Source of the DNA: F23-B02 sp963625655
GTDB taxonomy: Bacteria; Bacillota; Clostridia; Oscillospirales; Oscillospiraceae
Length of the DNA: 14,235 nt
Reading direction: 5' to 3'
Assembly: GCA_963625655.1 (NCBI GenBank)
Contig: CAVFTS010000034.1
Location: forward strand, 1-14,235
Below, piece by piece: positions 6,499 to 14,231 of this stretch; position 1 is the stretch's first letter; each line of letters begins with the position of its first letter. The notes under the pieces are model-generated. The model did no database searches and was not told the DNA's origin. It was given only the letters and a program-made list of their open reading frames with translations. The position numbers and the translations under genes are program-made.

Positions 6499-7362
6499 AT
6501 GGAGTTTTTGATAATCACGGGACTTTCCGGCGGCGGAAAGAGTCAGGCGGCGGACATCATAGAGGACCTCAATTTCTACTGTGTCGACAATATGCCGGCG
6601 GCGCTCATACCGAGGTTTGCGGAGCTGTGCGCAGCGACGAAGGGACGCTACGAAAAGGTGGCGCTCGTCACGGACGTGCGTGAGAAAAACGGATTTACGG
6701 AGATAATCGAGGCGCTGCGGGAGCTTAAAGCCACGGGCTTCGGCTACCGTATACTGTTCATGGAGGCGGACGATCAGACGATCGTCAAGCGCTACAAGGA
6801 GTCCCGCAGACCGCACCCCTTGGCAAAGAAGGGGATGTCCATCGAGTCGGCGATCGAGAGCGAGCGCAGCCGGATACGCCCGATACGGGAGATGGCGGAC
6901 TACATCGTGAACACCTCGCATCTGACGCTTGGACAGCTCCGCAACGAGCTTTACACCCTGTTTGCGGAGAATACCCCGCACAGGGGCATCACGGTGAACG
7001 TGATGTCCTTCGGCTTTAAGTACGGTATGCCGCTGGACGCAGACCTCGTGTTCGACGTGAGGTTCCTGCCGAACCCCTACTACGTCGAGGAGCTGCGCCT
7101 GCACAGCGGTCTTGACGCCGACGTGCGTGACTATGTTTTCGGTTTTAAGCAGACGACGGACTTCATGGACAAGCTCGTCGATATGATAGAATTTCTCATC
7201 CCCCTCTACATCGAGGAGGGAAAGTACAGTCTCACCATTGCGATAGGCTGCACCGGCGGACGGCATCGCTCCGTTGCGGTCGCTACCGCACTGGGCGAGC
7301 ATCTGCGCTGCATGGAGTACAATGTGGCGGACATTAACCGTGATCTCAACAAGGGCGGGTGA
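6499..7362 (+). CDS. rapZ: RapZ/YvcJ-family nucleotide-binding protein (RNase adaptor type)
   Basis: Cytoplasmic P-loop protein. In E. coli RapZ controls GlmS, and so amino-sugar supply for the cell wall, by guiding RNase E to a small RNA; the Firmicutes homologue YvcJ binds and hydrolyses nucleotides, with a less defined role. The 287 residues cover both domains: Walker A GLSGGGKS (8-15), FYCVDNMPAALIP (26-38), the ESRRPHPL segment (101-108), and the C-terminal domain with FGFKYGMPLDADLVFDVRFLP (171-191) and GCTGGRHRSV (250-259). All match the family closely. A GGGGGAGA site is eight bases before ATG 6499. A 42-base gap separates it from murB, and its stop nearly touches whiA. The usual next gene, yvcK, is missing. 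Confidence 0.95.
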   Translation: MEFLIITGLSGGGKSQAADIIEDLNFYCVDNMPAALIPRFAELCAATKGRYEKVALVTDVREKNGFTEIIEALRELKATGFGYRILFMEADDQTIVKRYKESRRPHPLAKKGMSIESAIESERSRIRPIREMADYIVNTSHLTLGQLRNELYTLFAENTPHRGITVNVMSFGFKYGMPLDADLVFDVRFLPNPYYVEELRLHSGLDADVRDYVFGFKQTTDFMDKLVDMIEFLIPLYIEEGKYSLTIAIGCTGGRHRSVAVATALGEHLRCMEYNVADINRDLNKGG

Positions 7363-7364
7363 AC

Positions 7365-8282
7365 ATGAGCTTTTCATCGAAGGTAAAGGCGGAGCTTTGC
7401 GGTGCAAGGCTTGAAAAGCGCTGCTGCGCCATGGCGGAGGCATACGGCGTACTCATGTACTGCCGCAGCTTCACGCCGAGCGAGATATGCATCGTCACCG
7501 CAAGCCCGGACTTTGCACGGCGCTTGCCGAGGCTGTTTAAAAAGGCGCTCGGCGTGCAGTTTTCACGACTTCCGCCGGAGAGCGCAAAGGGCAAATTCAC
7601 CTTTGCGATCGACGAGCCGGACAAGATACGCAGCATATACGACGCATTCGGAATGGATGTCGGCACGCTGTCGCTGCACGTCAACCTCGGTGTGCTTGAG
7701 GAGCCGTGCGACAGGTCGGCGTTTCTGCGTGGGGCGTTTCTCGCCGGCGGCTCGGTAACCGACCCCGACAAGCGATATCACCTTGAGCTTGCGACGGGGC
7801 ATCACTCCGTTTCGAGGGAGACGGAGGCGCTGGCGCTCGACGCCGGACTTTCGATGAAGTCGGCTCAGCGCAAGGGCAACAGTCTTTTGTACCTGAAGCA
7901 GTCGGACTGCATCGCCGACTTTCTGACCACGGTGGGCGCACCCGTCTCCGCCCTCGACGTCATGGCGTCGAAGGTCGAAAAGGATATGCGCAACACCATA
8001 AACCGCAAGGTCAACTGCGACTCGGCAAACGCCGACAAGGTGGTCGCAGCCGCCGCCGAGCAGATGGATGCGATACGCTTTATCGAGCAGAGCTGCGGCC
8101 TTGCGTCTTTGCCGGACAAGCTTCAGGAGGCGGCGCTGCTGCGCATCGCAAACCCCGAAGCGAGCCTTTCGGATCTTGCGCTTTTGAGCTATCCCCCGGT
8201 GACTAAGAGCTGCCTCAGCCATCGCCTTAAAAAGATCGTCGAATTTGCGGACGTCGGCAGGAAGGATCAAATTTTGCAATGA
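7365..8282 (+). CDS. whiA: WhiA family DNA-binding regulator
   Basis: WhiA controls sporulation-septation genes in actinomycetes, and in Bacillus affects chromosome segregation and division. The 305-residue protein starts MSFSSKVK, as most WhiA do. An N-terminal degenerate LAGLIDADG-endonuclease fold includes FLRGAFLAGGSV (120-131) and RKGNSLLYLKQSDCIADFL (169-187); the C-terminal helix-turn-helix domain (about 250-296) ends PVTKSCLSHRLKKIVEFA. The nuclease active site is lost in the whole family. ATG 7365 is chosen by homology of the N terminus, two bases after the rapZ stop; an in-frame GTG at 7359 would overlap rapZ by four. The stop overlaps the dnaE start by four bases (ATGA), so translation is coupled to dnaE. 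Confidence 0.95.
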   Translation: MSFSSKVKAELCGARLEKRCCAMAEAYGVLMYCRSFTPSEICIVTASPDFARRLPRLFKKALGVQFSRLPPESAKGKFTFAIDEPDKIRSIYDAFGMDVGTLSLHVNLGVLEEPCDRSAFLRGAFLAGGSVTDPDKRYHLELATGHHSVSRETEALALDAGLSMKSAQRKGNSLLYLKQSDCIADFLTTVGAPVSALDVMASKVEKDMRNTINRKVNCDSANADKVVAAAAEQMDAIRFIEQSCGLASLPDKLQEAALLRIANPEASLSDLALLSYPPVTKSCLSHRLKKIVEFADVGRKDQILQ

Positions 8283-11200
8283 GCTTTGTACACCTTCATC
8301 TTCATACGGAATACTCCCTGCTCGACGGCGCCTGCCGCATCGAGGAGCTGCCCCGCCGCTTGAAGGAGCTGGGGCAGACCGCCGCTGCGATAACCGACCA
8401 CGGCGTCATGTACGGAGCCGTCGCATTTTACAAGGCCTGCGTCGCCGAGGGCATAAAGCCCGTCATCGGCTGCGAGGTCTACGTTGCGCCACGCTCCCGC
8501 TTCGATCGGGAACACGGCGTAGACTCGGATTACAGCCACCTCATACTGCTGTGCAAAAACGAGACGGGCTACAAAAATCTGTGCTACATCGTCTCCTGCT
8601 CCTTCACCGAGGGCTTTTACGGAAAGCCGAGGATAGACTGGAAGCTGCTGTCGGAGCATTGCGAGGGGCTTATTTGCCTCTCCGGCTGCATTGCGGGCGC
8701 AATACCGAAAATGCTGCTCCGTGGCGACTACGAGGGCGCAAGGAGCAAGGCCGAGGAGCTGTCGGCGCTGTTCGGCAGGGACGGTTTTTACCTTGAAATT
8801 CAGGATCACGGACTGGCGCAGGAGCGCCGTGCGGCCGAGGGTCTTTTGCGCATACACCGTGAGACGGGCATCCCCCTTGCGCTCACGAACGATGCGCACT
8901 ACATCGAAAAAAAGGACGCTCCGTATCAGGACGTCCTCATGTGCATATCCATGCAGAAAAGCCTCTCCGACCCCGCCCGCCTGCGCTTCGAGACGGACGA
9001 GTTCTATGTAAAGAGCGAGGAGGAGATGTCCCGTCTCTTCCCCGACTACCCGGAGGCGATGGAGAACACCGCAAGGATCGCCGATATGTGCAATTACGAC
9101 TTTGAGTTCGGCCACTACAAGCTGCCGAGGTTTGCGCTCCCCGACGGCGAAACGGACAGCTTTTCGTATCTCGAAAAGCTCTGCGGCGAGGGCTTTCGCC
9201 GCCGCTACCCGAACGATGACGGGACGGTCGCAAAGCAGCTTCGCTATGAACTTCGGATGATAAAAAAGATGGGCTTTGTGGACTACTTCCTCATTGTCTC
9301 GGATTTCATCGCCTACGCCAAGGGTCAGGGCATCCCCGTCGGACCCGGACGAGGCAGCGCCGCAGGCTCCGTCGTGTCGTATACGCTCGGAATAACGGAC
9401 GTCGATCCCATAAAATACAGCCTGTACTTTGAGCGCTTTTTAAATCCCGAACGTGTCAGTATGCCCGATATCGACATCGACTTCTGCGTTCTGCGCCGGG
9501 GCGAGGTCATAGACTACGTCAACCGCAAATACGGCAGCGACCATGTCGCTCAGATCGTGACCTTCGGCACGATGGCGGCGAGGGGCGCCGTGCGTGACGT
9601 CGGGCGTGTCATGGACGTTTCGTACAACGAAACGGACTACATCGCAAAGCAGATCCCGTTTTCGCCGGGCATGACGCTCGATGCGGCGCTGAAGCTCTCA
9701 AAGCCGCTGCGTGACGCTTACGAGTCCGACGAGCGGATGCGCACGCTCATCGACACCGCCAAGGCGGTGGAGGGTATGCCGAGGCACGCCTCGATGCATG
9801 CGGCGGGCGTCGTCATAACCGACCGCCCCGTATACGAGTACGTCCCGCTGTCGAAAAACGACGAAAACGTCGTCACGCAGTATCAGATGACGACGCTTGA
9901 GGAGCTGGGGCTTCTAAAAATGGACTTCCTCGGTCTGCGAAACCTCACCGTCCTCGATGCGGCGGCACGGCTCGTGCGGAAAAGGGAGCCGGACTTTAGG
10001 GTCGAGACCATCCCCGACAGCGACCGTGAGGTGTTCGAGATGCTGTCGGCGGGCAGGACAAGCGGCGTGTTCCAGCTTGAAAGTGCGGGCATGACCGGCG
10101 TCTGCGTCGGGCTGAAGCCCCGCAGCATCGAGGACATCACCGCAATCATATCACTGTACCGCCCCGGCCCGATGGACAGCATACCGAGGTTTATCGAATG
10201 CTCGGGGCATCCCGAAAAAATCAGCTACAAGCACGAGATGCTGCGCCCGATACTCGAAGTCACCTACGGCTGCATCGTGTATCAGGAGCAGGTTATCGAG
10301 ATATTCCGCCGTCTGGCGGGCTTCTCGCTCGGTCAGGCGGACATGATCCGCCGTGCCATGAGCAAGAAAAAGCACAAGGTCATAGACGCCGAGCGTGTGG
10401 CGTTCGTACACGGCGACGTAAGCCGTGGTATCGACGGCGCCGTGAAGCGGGGCGTGCCGGAGGCGGTCGCAAACAGCATATACGACGAGATACTCGACTT
10501 TGCGTCCTACGCCTTCAACAAGGCGCACGCCGTGAGCTATGCCATCGTCGCCTACCGCACGGCGTACATGAAGCGCCACTACCCCCGTGAGTACATGGCG
10601 GCGCTGCTGTCGTCGGTGCTGGATTCGAGCACTCAGGTCGCAGAGTACATCTCCGAGTGCCGCAGCATGGGCATCGCCCTGCTGCCGCCCGACATAAACC
10701 GCTCCGATGCGGATTTTACGGTCGAGGGCGAGAATATCCGCTTCGGTCTCGTTGCGATAAAAAACATCGGCAGAGGCTTTATAAACGAGGCGGTCGCAAA
10801 CCGCAGCGAGAACGGGGAGTTTAAGAGTCTTGAGGACTTCTGCCGCCGCATGAGCGGGAGGGATCTGAACCGCCGTGCTGTGGAAAATCTCATCCGTGCG
10901 GGCGCCTGCGACGGCTTCGGCAAGACCCGACGTGCCATGCTTCAGGTCGCCGGGCTGATGATAGAATCCATCTCCCACGACAACCGCAACAACATCGCCG
11001 GACAGATGAATCTTTTCGGCGACCCCGGTGTGTCGGAGAGCAGCGAAACGATAGAGATACCGTCGCTGCCGGAGTTTTCCCGCCGTGACCTCATGGCGAT
11101 GGAGCGTGAGACGACGGGAATATACCTCAGCGGTCACCCGATGGACGACTACCGCCTGTCCGCCCGACGTGCGGGTGCGGTACCAGTCGCACGGGTGCTG

Positions 11201-11743
11201 TCGGCGGGGCAGGAGCAGTCGGAGCTTCGTGACGGCCGGCTCGTCACGGTCGCCGGCATCGTGCGCACGGTCAAAAAGCGTGCGACGAAAAACGGCTCCG
11301 TTATGTGCGCAATACGACTTGAGGACGACAGCGGCGACATGGAGTTGGTGGCGTTTGCCCGTGCGCTGGACCGCTTCGGCGATCTTATCGCCGAGAATGC
11401 GGCGCTCGTCATAGCGGGCAGGCTCTCGCTTCGTGACGAGAAGGAGCCGCAGCTAACCGTCGAGCGTGTGAGCGTCCTTCTGCCGAACGACGAGCGGAGC
11501 ACGGCGCCGCAGCCGCAGCCGACCGAGACCCGCAAAAAGCGGCTTTGGGTGAAGCTGCCGAGCCTTGACGCTCCGGCGTTTCACCGTATCGAGCTTATCC
11601 TGACCATGTTCCCCGGCACGGAGCAGATCATAATTTACGGTCAGCGTGAGAACAAAAAGCTTTCGGCGCCCTGTCTTATCCATCCGTCGCTGGTGGCGGA
11701 GCTTACGGAGCTTTTGGGTCCCGACAGCGTCGTTGTAAAGTGA
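8279..11743 (+). CDS. dnaE: DNA polymerase III subunit alpha (DnaE)
   Basis: Replicative C-family polymerase of 1154 residues. Firmicutes normally pair DnaE with PolC, DnaE extending primers. Domains in order: PHP domain (about 1-280) with metal-ligand motifs HLHTEYS (7-13), TDHG (39-42), GCEVYV (64-69) and NDAHY (204-208), apparently intact; palm with GPGRGSAAGS (355-364), catalytic D399 and D401 in PDIDIDF, and D549 in KMDFLGLR; fingers; tandem HhH region; a beta-clamp motif QMNLF at about 909-913; an OB fold (about 987-1064); and a C-terminal tail. There is no PolC-like inserted exonuclease. ATG 8279 overlaps the whiA stop, and the same MSFVHLHLHT start is typical of the family. Location downstream of whiA occurs in other Clostridia. 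Confidence 0.97.
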   Translation: MSFVHLHLHTEYSLLDGACRIEELPRRLKELGQTAAAITDHGVMYGAVAFYKACVAEGIKPVIGCEVYVAPRSRFDREHGVDSDYSHLILLCKNETGYKNLCYIVSCSFTEGFYGKPRIDWKLLSEHCEGLICLSGCIAGAIPKMLLRGDYEGARSKAEELSALFGRDGFYLEIQDHGLAQERRAAEGLLRIHRETGIPLALTNDAHYIEKKDAPYQDVLMCISMQKSLSDPARLRFETDEFYVKSEEEMSRLFPDYPEAMENTARIADMCNYDFEFGHYKLPRFALPDGETDSFSYLEKLCGEGFRRRYPNDDGTVAKQLRYELRMIKKMGFVDYFLIVSDFIAYAKGQGIPVGPGRGSAAGSVVSYTLGITDVDPIKYSLYFERFLNPERVSMPDIDIDFCVLRRGEVIDYVNRKYGSDHVAQIVTFGTMAARGAVRDVGRVMDVSYNETDYIAKQIPFSPGMTLDAALKLSKPLRDAYESDERMRTLIDTAKAVEGMPRHASMHAAGVVITDRPVYEYVPLSKNDENVVTQYQMTTLEELGLLKMDFLGLRNLTVLDAAARLVRKREPDFRVETIPDSDREVFEMLSAGRTSGVFQLESAGMTGVCVGLKPRSIEDITAIISLYRPGPMDSIPRFIECSGHPEKISYKHEMLRPILEVTYGCIVYQEQVIEIFRRLAGFSLGQADMIRRAMSKKKHKVIDAERVAFVHGDVSRGIDGAVKRGVPEAVANSIYDEILDFASYAFNKAHAVSYAIVAYRTAYMKRHYPREYMAALLSSVLDSSTQVAEYISECRSMGIALLPPDINRSDADFTVEGENIRFGLVAIKNIGRGFINEAVANRSENGEFKSLEDFCRRMSGRDLNRRAVENLIRAGACDGFGKTRRAMLQVAGLMIESISHDNRNNIAGQMNLFGDPGVSESSETIEIPSLPEFSRRDLMAMERETTGIYLSGHPMDDYRLSARRAGAVPVARVLSAGQEQSELRDGRLVTVAGIVRTVKKRATKNGSVMCAIRLEDDSGDMELVAFARALDRFGDLIAENAALVIAGRLSLRDEKEPQLTVERVSVLLPNDERSTAPQPQPTETRKKRLWVKLPSLDAPAFHRIELILTMFPGTEQIIIYGQRENKKLSAPCLIHPSLVAELTELLGPDSVVVK

Positions 11744-11751
11744 GGGCGGCT

Positions 11752-12336
11752 ATGAACGTTTGTATATTCGGAGCCTCCGGCACGGAGCTTGCGGAGGCAT
11801 ATTATGAGGCTGCGTTTTCCCTCGGCAGACTGCTTGTCGAAAACGGACACACGGTCGTGTTCGGCGGCGGCAGAGAGGGACTGATGGGAGCTGCGGCACG
11901 GGGAGTAAGCTCGGCTGCCGGCAGGCTTTGCGGCATCGTTCCGAGGTTTTTCGACGAGCCGGGCGTCATCTACGAGGGCTGCACCGAGCTTGTGTTCACC
12001 GAAACTATGCGTGAGCGCAAGCAGCTCATGGAGGACAGGAGCGACGCCTGCGTCGTCCTGCCCGGCGGCATCGGCACATACGAGGAGCTGTTCGAGATGC
12101 TCACACTAAAGCAGCTCGGCAGGACCGACCGTGCGATAGTGCTGCTGAATACCGAGGGTTACTTTGAGCCGCTCTTTGAGCTTTTGCGCCACACGGCGAG
12201 TGAACGCTTCATGTCGCACCGCTGCCTGGAGCTGTTCTCGGTCGCCGAAACGCCGGAGGAAGCCCTGTCACAGCTCGGCTCATACACCCCGACAAAAGGC
12301 AGCCTCCGCCGCCTGACGGATTATAATAAGGACTGA
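11752..12336 (+). CDS. LOG-family nucleotide 5'-monophosphate phosphoribohydrolase
   Basis: LOG ("lonely guy", TIGR00730) proteins release the base from nucleoside 5'-monophosphates; plant members activate cytokinins, and bacterial members act on purine nucleotides or are of unknown role. The 194-residue protein has a Rossmann-like start MNVCIFGAS, GGGREGLMGAAARG (38-51), and the paired active-site motifs MRERK (86-90, catalytic Arg 89) and PGGIGTYEE (104-112, catalytic Glu 112), so it should be active. ATG 11752 is preceded by GAGGG at five bases; the in-frame GTG at 11740 overlaps the dnaE stop and is less likely. It is the last gene of the hprK operon, nine bases after dnaE, and is followed by a hairpin at 12341. 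Confidence 0.9.
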   Translation: MNVCIFGASGTELAEAYYEAAFSLGRLLVENGHTVVFGGGREGLMGAAARGVSSAAGRLCGIVPRFFDEPGVIYEGCTELVFTETMRERKQLMEDRSDACVVLPGGIGTYEELFEMLTLKQLGRTDRAIVLLNTEGYFEPLFELLRHTASERFMSHRCLELFSVAETPEEALSQLGSYTPTKGSLRRLTDYNKD

Positions 12337-12340
12337 AACC

Positions 12341-12371
12341 CAAGTCCGACAAGCATCGTTTGTCGGACTTG
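12341..12371. terminator. 12-bp hairpin between LOG gene and ttcA
   Basis: CAAGTCCGACAA (12341-12352) pairs perfectly with 12360-12371 around a seven-base loop, four bases after the LOG stop. It lacks a T-run on the plus strand, and on the minus strand only GGTTTC follows. It probably ends or protects the 3' ends of both convergent transcripts but is not a textbook intrinsic terminator. Confidence 0.55.
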
Positions 12372-12402
12372 ACAGACTGACCTCCCACGTCAGAGGGAGC
12401 GG

Positions 12403-12416
12403 CAAAGCAAGCTTTG
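12403..12416. other. Short inverted repeat downstream of ttcA
   Basis: CAAAGC and GCTTTG are separated by AA, next to a second small pair, CTCCC (12382-12386) with GGGAG (12395-12399). Together these fill the 50 bases between the hairpin at 12371 and the ttcA stop. No T-run follows. Confidence 0.4.
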
Positions 12417-12421
12417 ACCCG

Positions 12422-13168
12422 TCAGCCGAGGTCGGTCTTGTTTTCGACGCCCCAGCCGGGGAGCGGAAGGCGCTGCATCGCCCCGAATATCTTGCTCTTC
12501 ATGTCGGGGTAGCCCTCGCCCACGGTCTTTAAAAGCTCCTTTATCTCGTGGCGCTTGCTCGTCTTGTCCTGCGGGCAGGGGTTCTCCACCAACGGCAGAC
12601 ACAGCTCCTGCGCAAGCTTTACGATCTTCAGCTCGCCTGCGTATATCATCGGGCGGATCTGCGTAACGCCGCTGCGGTCAAGATAGGTCACGGGACGGAA
12701 GCAGCTCAGCCTGCCCTCGAATATGAGGCTCATCATAAAGGTCTCCACCGCATCGTCGAAGTGATGACCCAGCGCAAGCTTTGAAATGCCCCTTTCCTTT
12801 ATTGCGTCGTTGAGTGCGCCCCGACGCATCTTGGCGCATAGTGAGCAGGGGTTTTTCTCATGCCTGATGTCGAAAACTATCTCCTTGATGTCGGTTTTCA
12901 GGCAGGTGTAGGGGATGTCCCACTCCTCGCACAGCTCCCGCACGGGGGTAAAATCCATGCCCTCAAAGCCCAGCTCCAGCGTTATTGCCTCAAGCTCAAA
13001 GCGCTTGGGGTAGTAGCCCTGCAGATGCTTTAAGGCAAGCAGGAGCAGGAGACTGTCCTTCCCGCCGGAGACTCCGACGGCAATGCGGTCGCCCTCCTCT
13101 ATCATGCCGTAGTCGTCCACGGCACGGCGGATGATACCCGTAAATTTGTTCAATGCGGCAATATTCAT
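12422..13168 (-). CDS. ttcA: TtcA-family tRNA 2-thiocytidine synthase
   Basis: Iron-sulphur enzyme that thiolates cytidine 32 of certain tRNAs with ATP. The 248-residue protein has the PP-loop SGGKDS (34-39), the cluster cysteines C108 and C111 in CSLCAKMRRG, and the third cysteine C198 in NPCPQD, matching the three cysteines that hold the [4Fe-4S] cluster of E. coli TtcA (C122, C125, C222). The catalytic-domain stretch LALGHHFDDAVETFMMSL (131-148) is also diagnostic. In place of the E. coli PCNLC pair only the first cysteine is kept. The start is ATG 13166-13168, where the family-like sequence MNIAAL begins and GAGGT lies seven bases upstream. The open frame continues to 13498 but that part is antisense to the leader and rplM and lacks family sequence. 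Substrate could differ from C32. Confidence 0.9.
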   Translation of the reverse strand: MNIAALNKFTGIIRRAVDDYGMIEEGDRIAVGVSGGKDSLLLLLALKHLQGYYPKRFELEAITLELGFEGMDFTPVRELCEEWDIPYTCLKTDIKEIVFDIRHEKNPCSLCAKMRRGALNDAIKERGISKLALGHHFDDAVETFMMSLIFEGRLSCFRPVTYLDRSGVTQIRPMIYAGELKIVKLAQELCLPLVENPCPQDKTSKRHEIKELLKTVGEGYPDMKSKIFGAMQRLPLPGWGVENKTDLG

Positions 13169-13212
13169 TATCGTGACCTCGTAAATTTTAAAATTCGATT
13201 TAAGCATTACGC

Positions 13213-13233
13213 AGCTTTCGGAAGCTTTTCGGA
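13213..13233. repeat. Imperfect tandem repeat in ttcA/rplM intergenic region
   Basis: AGCTTTCGGA (13213-13222) is followed at once by AGCTTTTCGGA (13223-13233), differing by one inserted T. It lies 45 bases upstream of the ttcA start, in the region that should hold its promoter. No convincing -35/-10 pair for ttcA was found here. Confidence 0.45.
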
Positions 13234-13271
13234 GAATTTGAGAGTTTTCAAAATCTAAATTAAAATAAGTG

Positions 13272-13300
13272 TTGACTTGCCCACTCGCCTGTGGTATAAA
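13272..13300 (+). promoter_or_regulatory. rplM: SigmaA-type promoter for rplM-rpsI
   Basis: TTGACT (13272-13277) and TATAAA (13295-13300) are 17 bases apart. Transcription should start near 13307, giving a leader of about 70 bases before rplM. Near-consensus boxes fit a strongly expressed ribosomal operon. Confidence 0.85.
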
Positions 13301-13306
13301 AATAAG

Positions 13307-13376
13307 GCACGCCGAAAATATTGTAGCGGCGAGCCACTGAATTGTCAAAGTATTATTTGTTTTTGGAGGCAGAAAT
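13307..13376 (+). promoter_or_regulatory. rplM 5' leader with small hairpin
   Basis: CGCCG (13310-13314) can pair with CGGCG (13327-13331) around a 12-base loop near the 5' end of the transcript. Many Firmicutes have an L13-binding autoregulatory leader at this place, but I cannot match this one to that structure from sequence alone. GGAGG (13365-13369) is the ribosome binding site. Confidence 0.35.
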
Positions 13377-13805
13377 ATGTCCACAACCATGCTTACCAAG
13401 GAAACCGTTGAAAGAAAATGGTATATCCTTGATGCAGCCGGTAAGCCCATGGGCAAAACCGCTGCTCTTGCCGCCGACCTTCTCCGCGGCAAGCTCAAGA
13501 CCGATTACACTCCTCACGTTGACTGCGGCGACTATGTCATCATCATCAACGCAAAGGATGCGGTCCTCACCGGCAAGAAGCTGGAGCAGAAGTACTACCG
13601 CACTCACTCCGGCTGGATCGGCGGACTGAAGGAAGTTCAGTACAAGCACCTCATGGAGAAGCGCCCCGAGCTGGCAATGCGTCTCGCAGTCAAGGGAATG
13701 CTCCAGAAGAACACCATCGCTCAGTGGCAGCTCAAGCGTCTGCGCATCTTCGCAGGTGCCGAGCATACCCACGAAGCCCAGAAGCCCGAAGTCTGGGATC
13801 GCTGA
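13377..13805 (+). CDS. rplM: 50S ribosomal protein uL13
   Basis: Early-assembling large-subunit protein, 142 residues, the normal length. Family signatures are WYILDAAGKPMGKTAALAADLLRGK near the N terminus (quoted in part: RKWYILDA, LLRGK), DYVIIINA, YYRTHSGWIGG and VKGMLQKN. GGAGG lies seven bases before ATG 13377, so the MSTTM start is preferred over the internal ATG at 13389. Codon use favours C-ending codons more strictly than in neighbours, as expected for high expression. Fifteen bases separate it from rpsI. Confidence 0.97.
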   Translation: MSTTMLTKETVERKWYILDAAGKPMGKTAALAADLLRGKLKTDYTPHVDCGDYVIIINAKDAVLTGKKLEQKYYRTHSGWIGGLKEVQYKHLMEKRPELAMRLAVKGMLQKNTIAQWQLKRLRIFAGAEHTHEAQKPEVWDR

Positions 13806-13820
13806 TAGGAGGAAGAGATA

Positions 13821-14231
13821 ATGGCTACTTATAAGTGCAAAAGACCCTATATGTACGGTACCGGACGCAGAAAGCATTCCGTTGCCCGTGTCCACCTCAT
13901 CCCCAACGGCACCGGTGTCATCACCATCAACGGCCGTGATATCGACGATTACTTTGGTCTCGAAACTCTGAAGCTCATCGTTCGTCAGCCCCTGAACCTC
14001 ACCGGCACCGTCGGTAAGGTCGACATCGAAGCAACCGTCGCAGGCGGCGGCGTTTCCGGTCAGGCAGGCGCCATCCGTCACGGCATCGCCCGTGCGCTGG
14101 TCGTCGCAGACGAGAGCTACCGTCCCGCACTCAAGGCGGCAGGCTTCCTGACCCGTGACCCCAGAATGAAGGAACGCAAAAAGTACGGCCTCAAAGCCGC
14201 ACGTCGCGCACCTCAGTTCTCCAAGAGATAA
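13821..14231 (+). CDS. rpsI: 30S ribosomal protein uS9
   Basis: Small-subunit head protein whose C-terminal tail reaches the P-site tRNA. The 136-residue protein is complete: YGTGRRKHSVARV near the start, GGGVSGQAGAIRHGIARAL in the middle, and the universal C terminus QFSKR that contacts the tRNA anticodon. A short extra N terminus (MATYKCKRPYM) precedes the core. AGGAGG (13808-13813) is seven bases before the ATG. It is second in the rplM-rpsI operon, an arrangement found across bacteria. Only four bases follow the stop, so its terminator lies beyond the window. Confidence 0.97.
   Translation: MATYKCKRPYMYGTGRRKHSVARVHLIPNGTGVITINGRDIDDYFGLETLKLIVRQPLNLTGTVGKVDIEATVAGGGVSGQAGAIRHGIARALVVADESYRPALKAAGFLTRDPRMKERKKYGLKAARRAPQFSKR

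Noticed and set aside
10151..11137. 328-codon minus-strand open frame inside dnaE
   Set aside because: It lies wholly antisense to conserved DnaE sequence, has no family-like motif, and is typical of shadow frames in GC-rich genes. The same holds for minus-strand frames at 2956-3921, 4615-5529, 6424-7443 and 8267-9115.
13169..13498. 110-codon N-terminal extension of ttcA
   Set aside because: It runs antisense across the rplM promoter, leader and first codons, is unlike TtcA, and a good ribosome binding site precedes ATG 13168.
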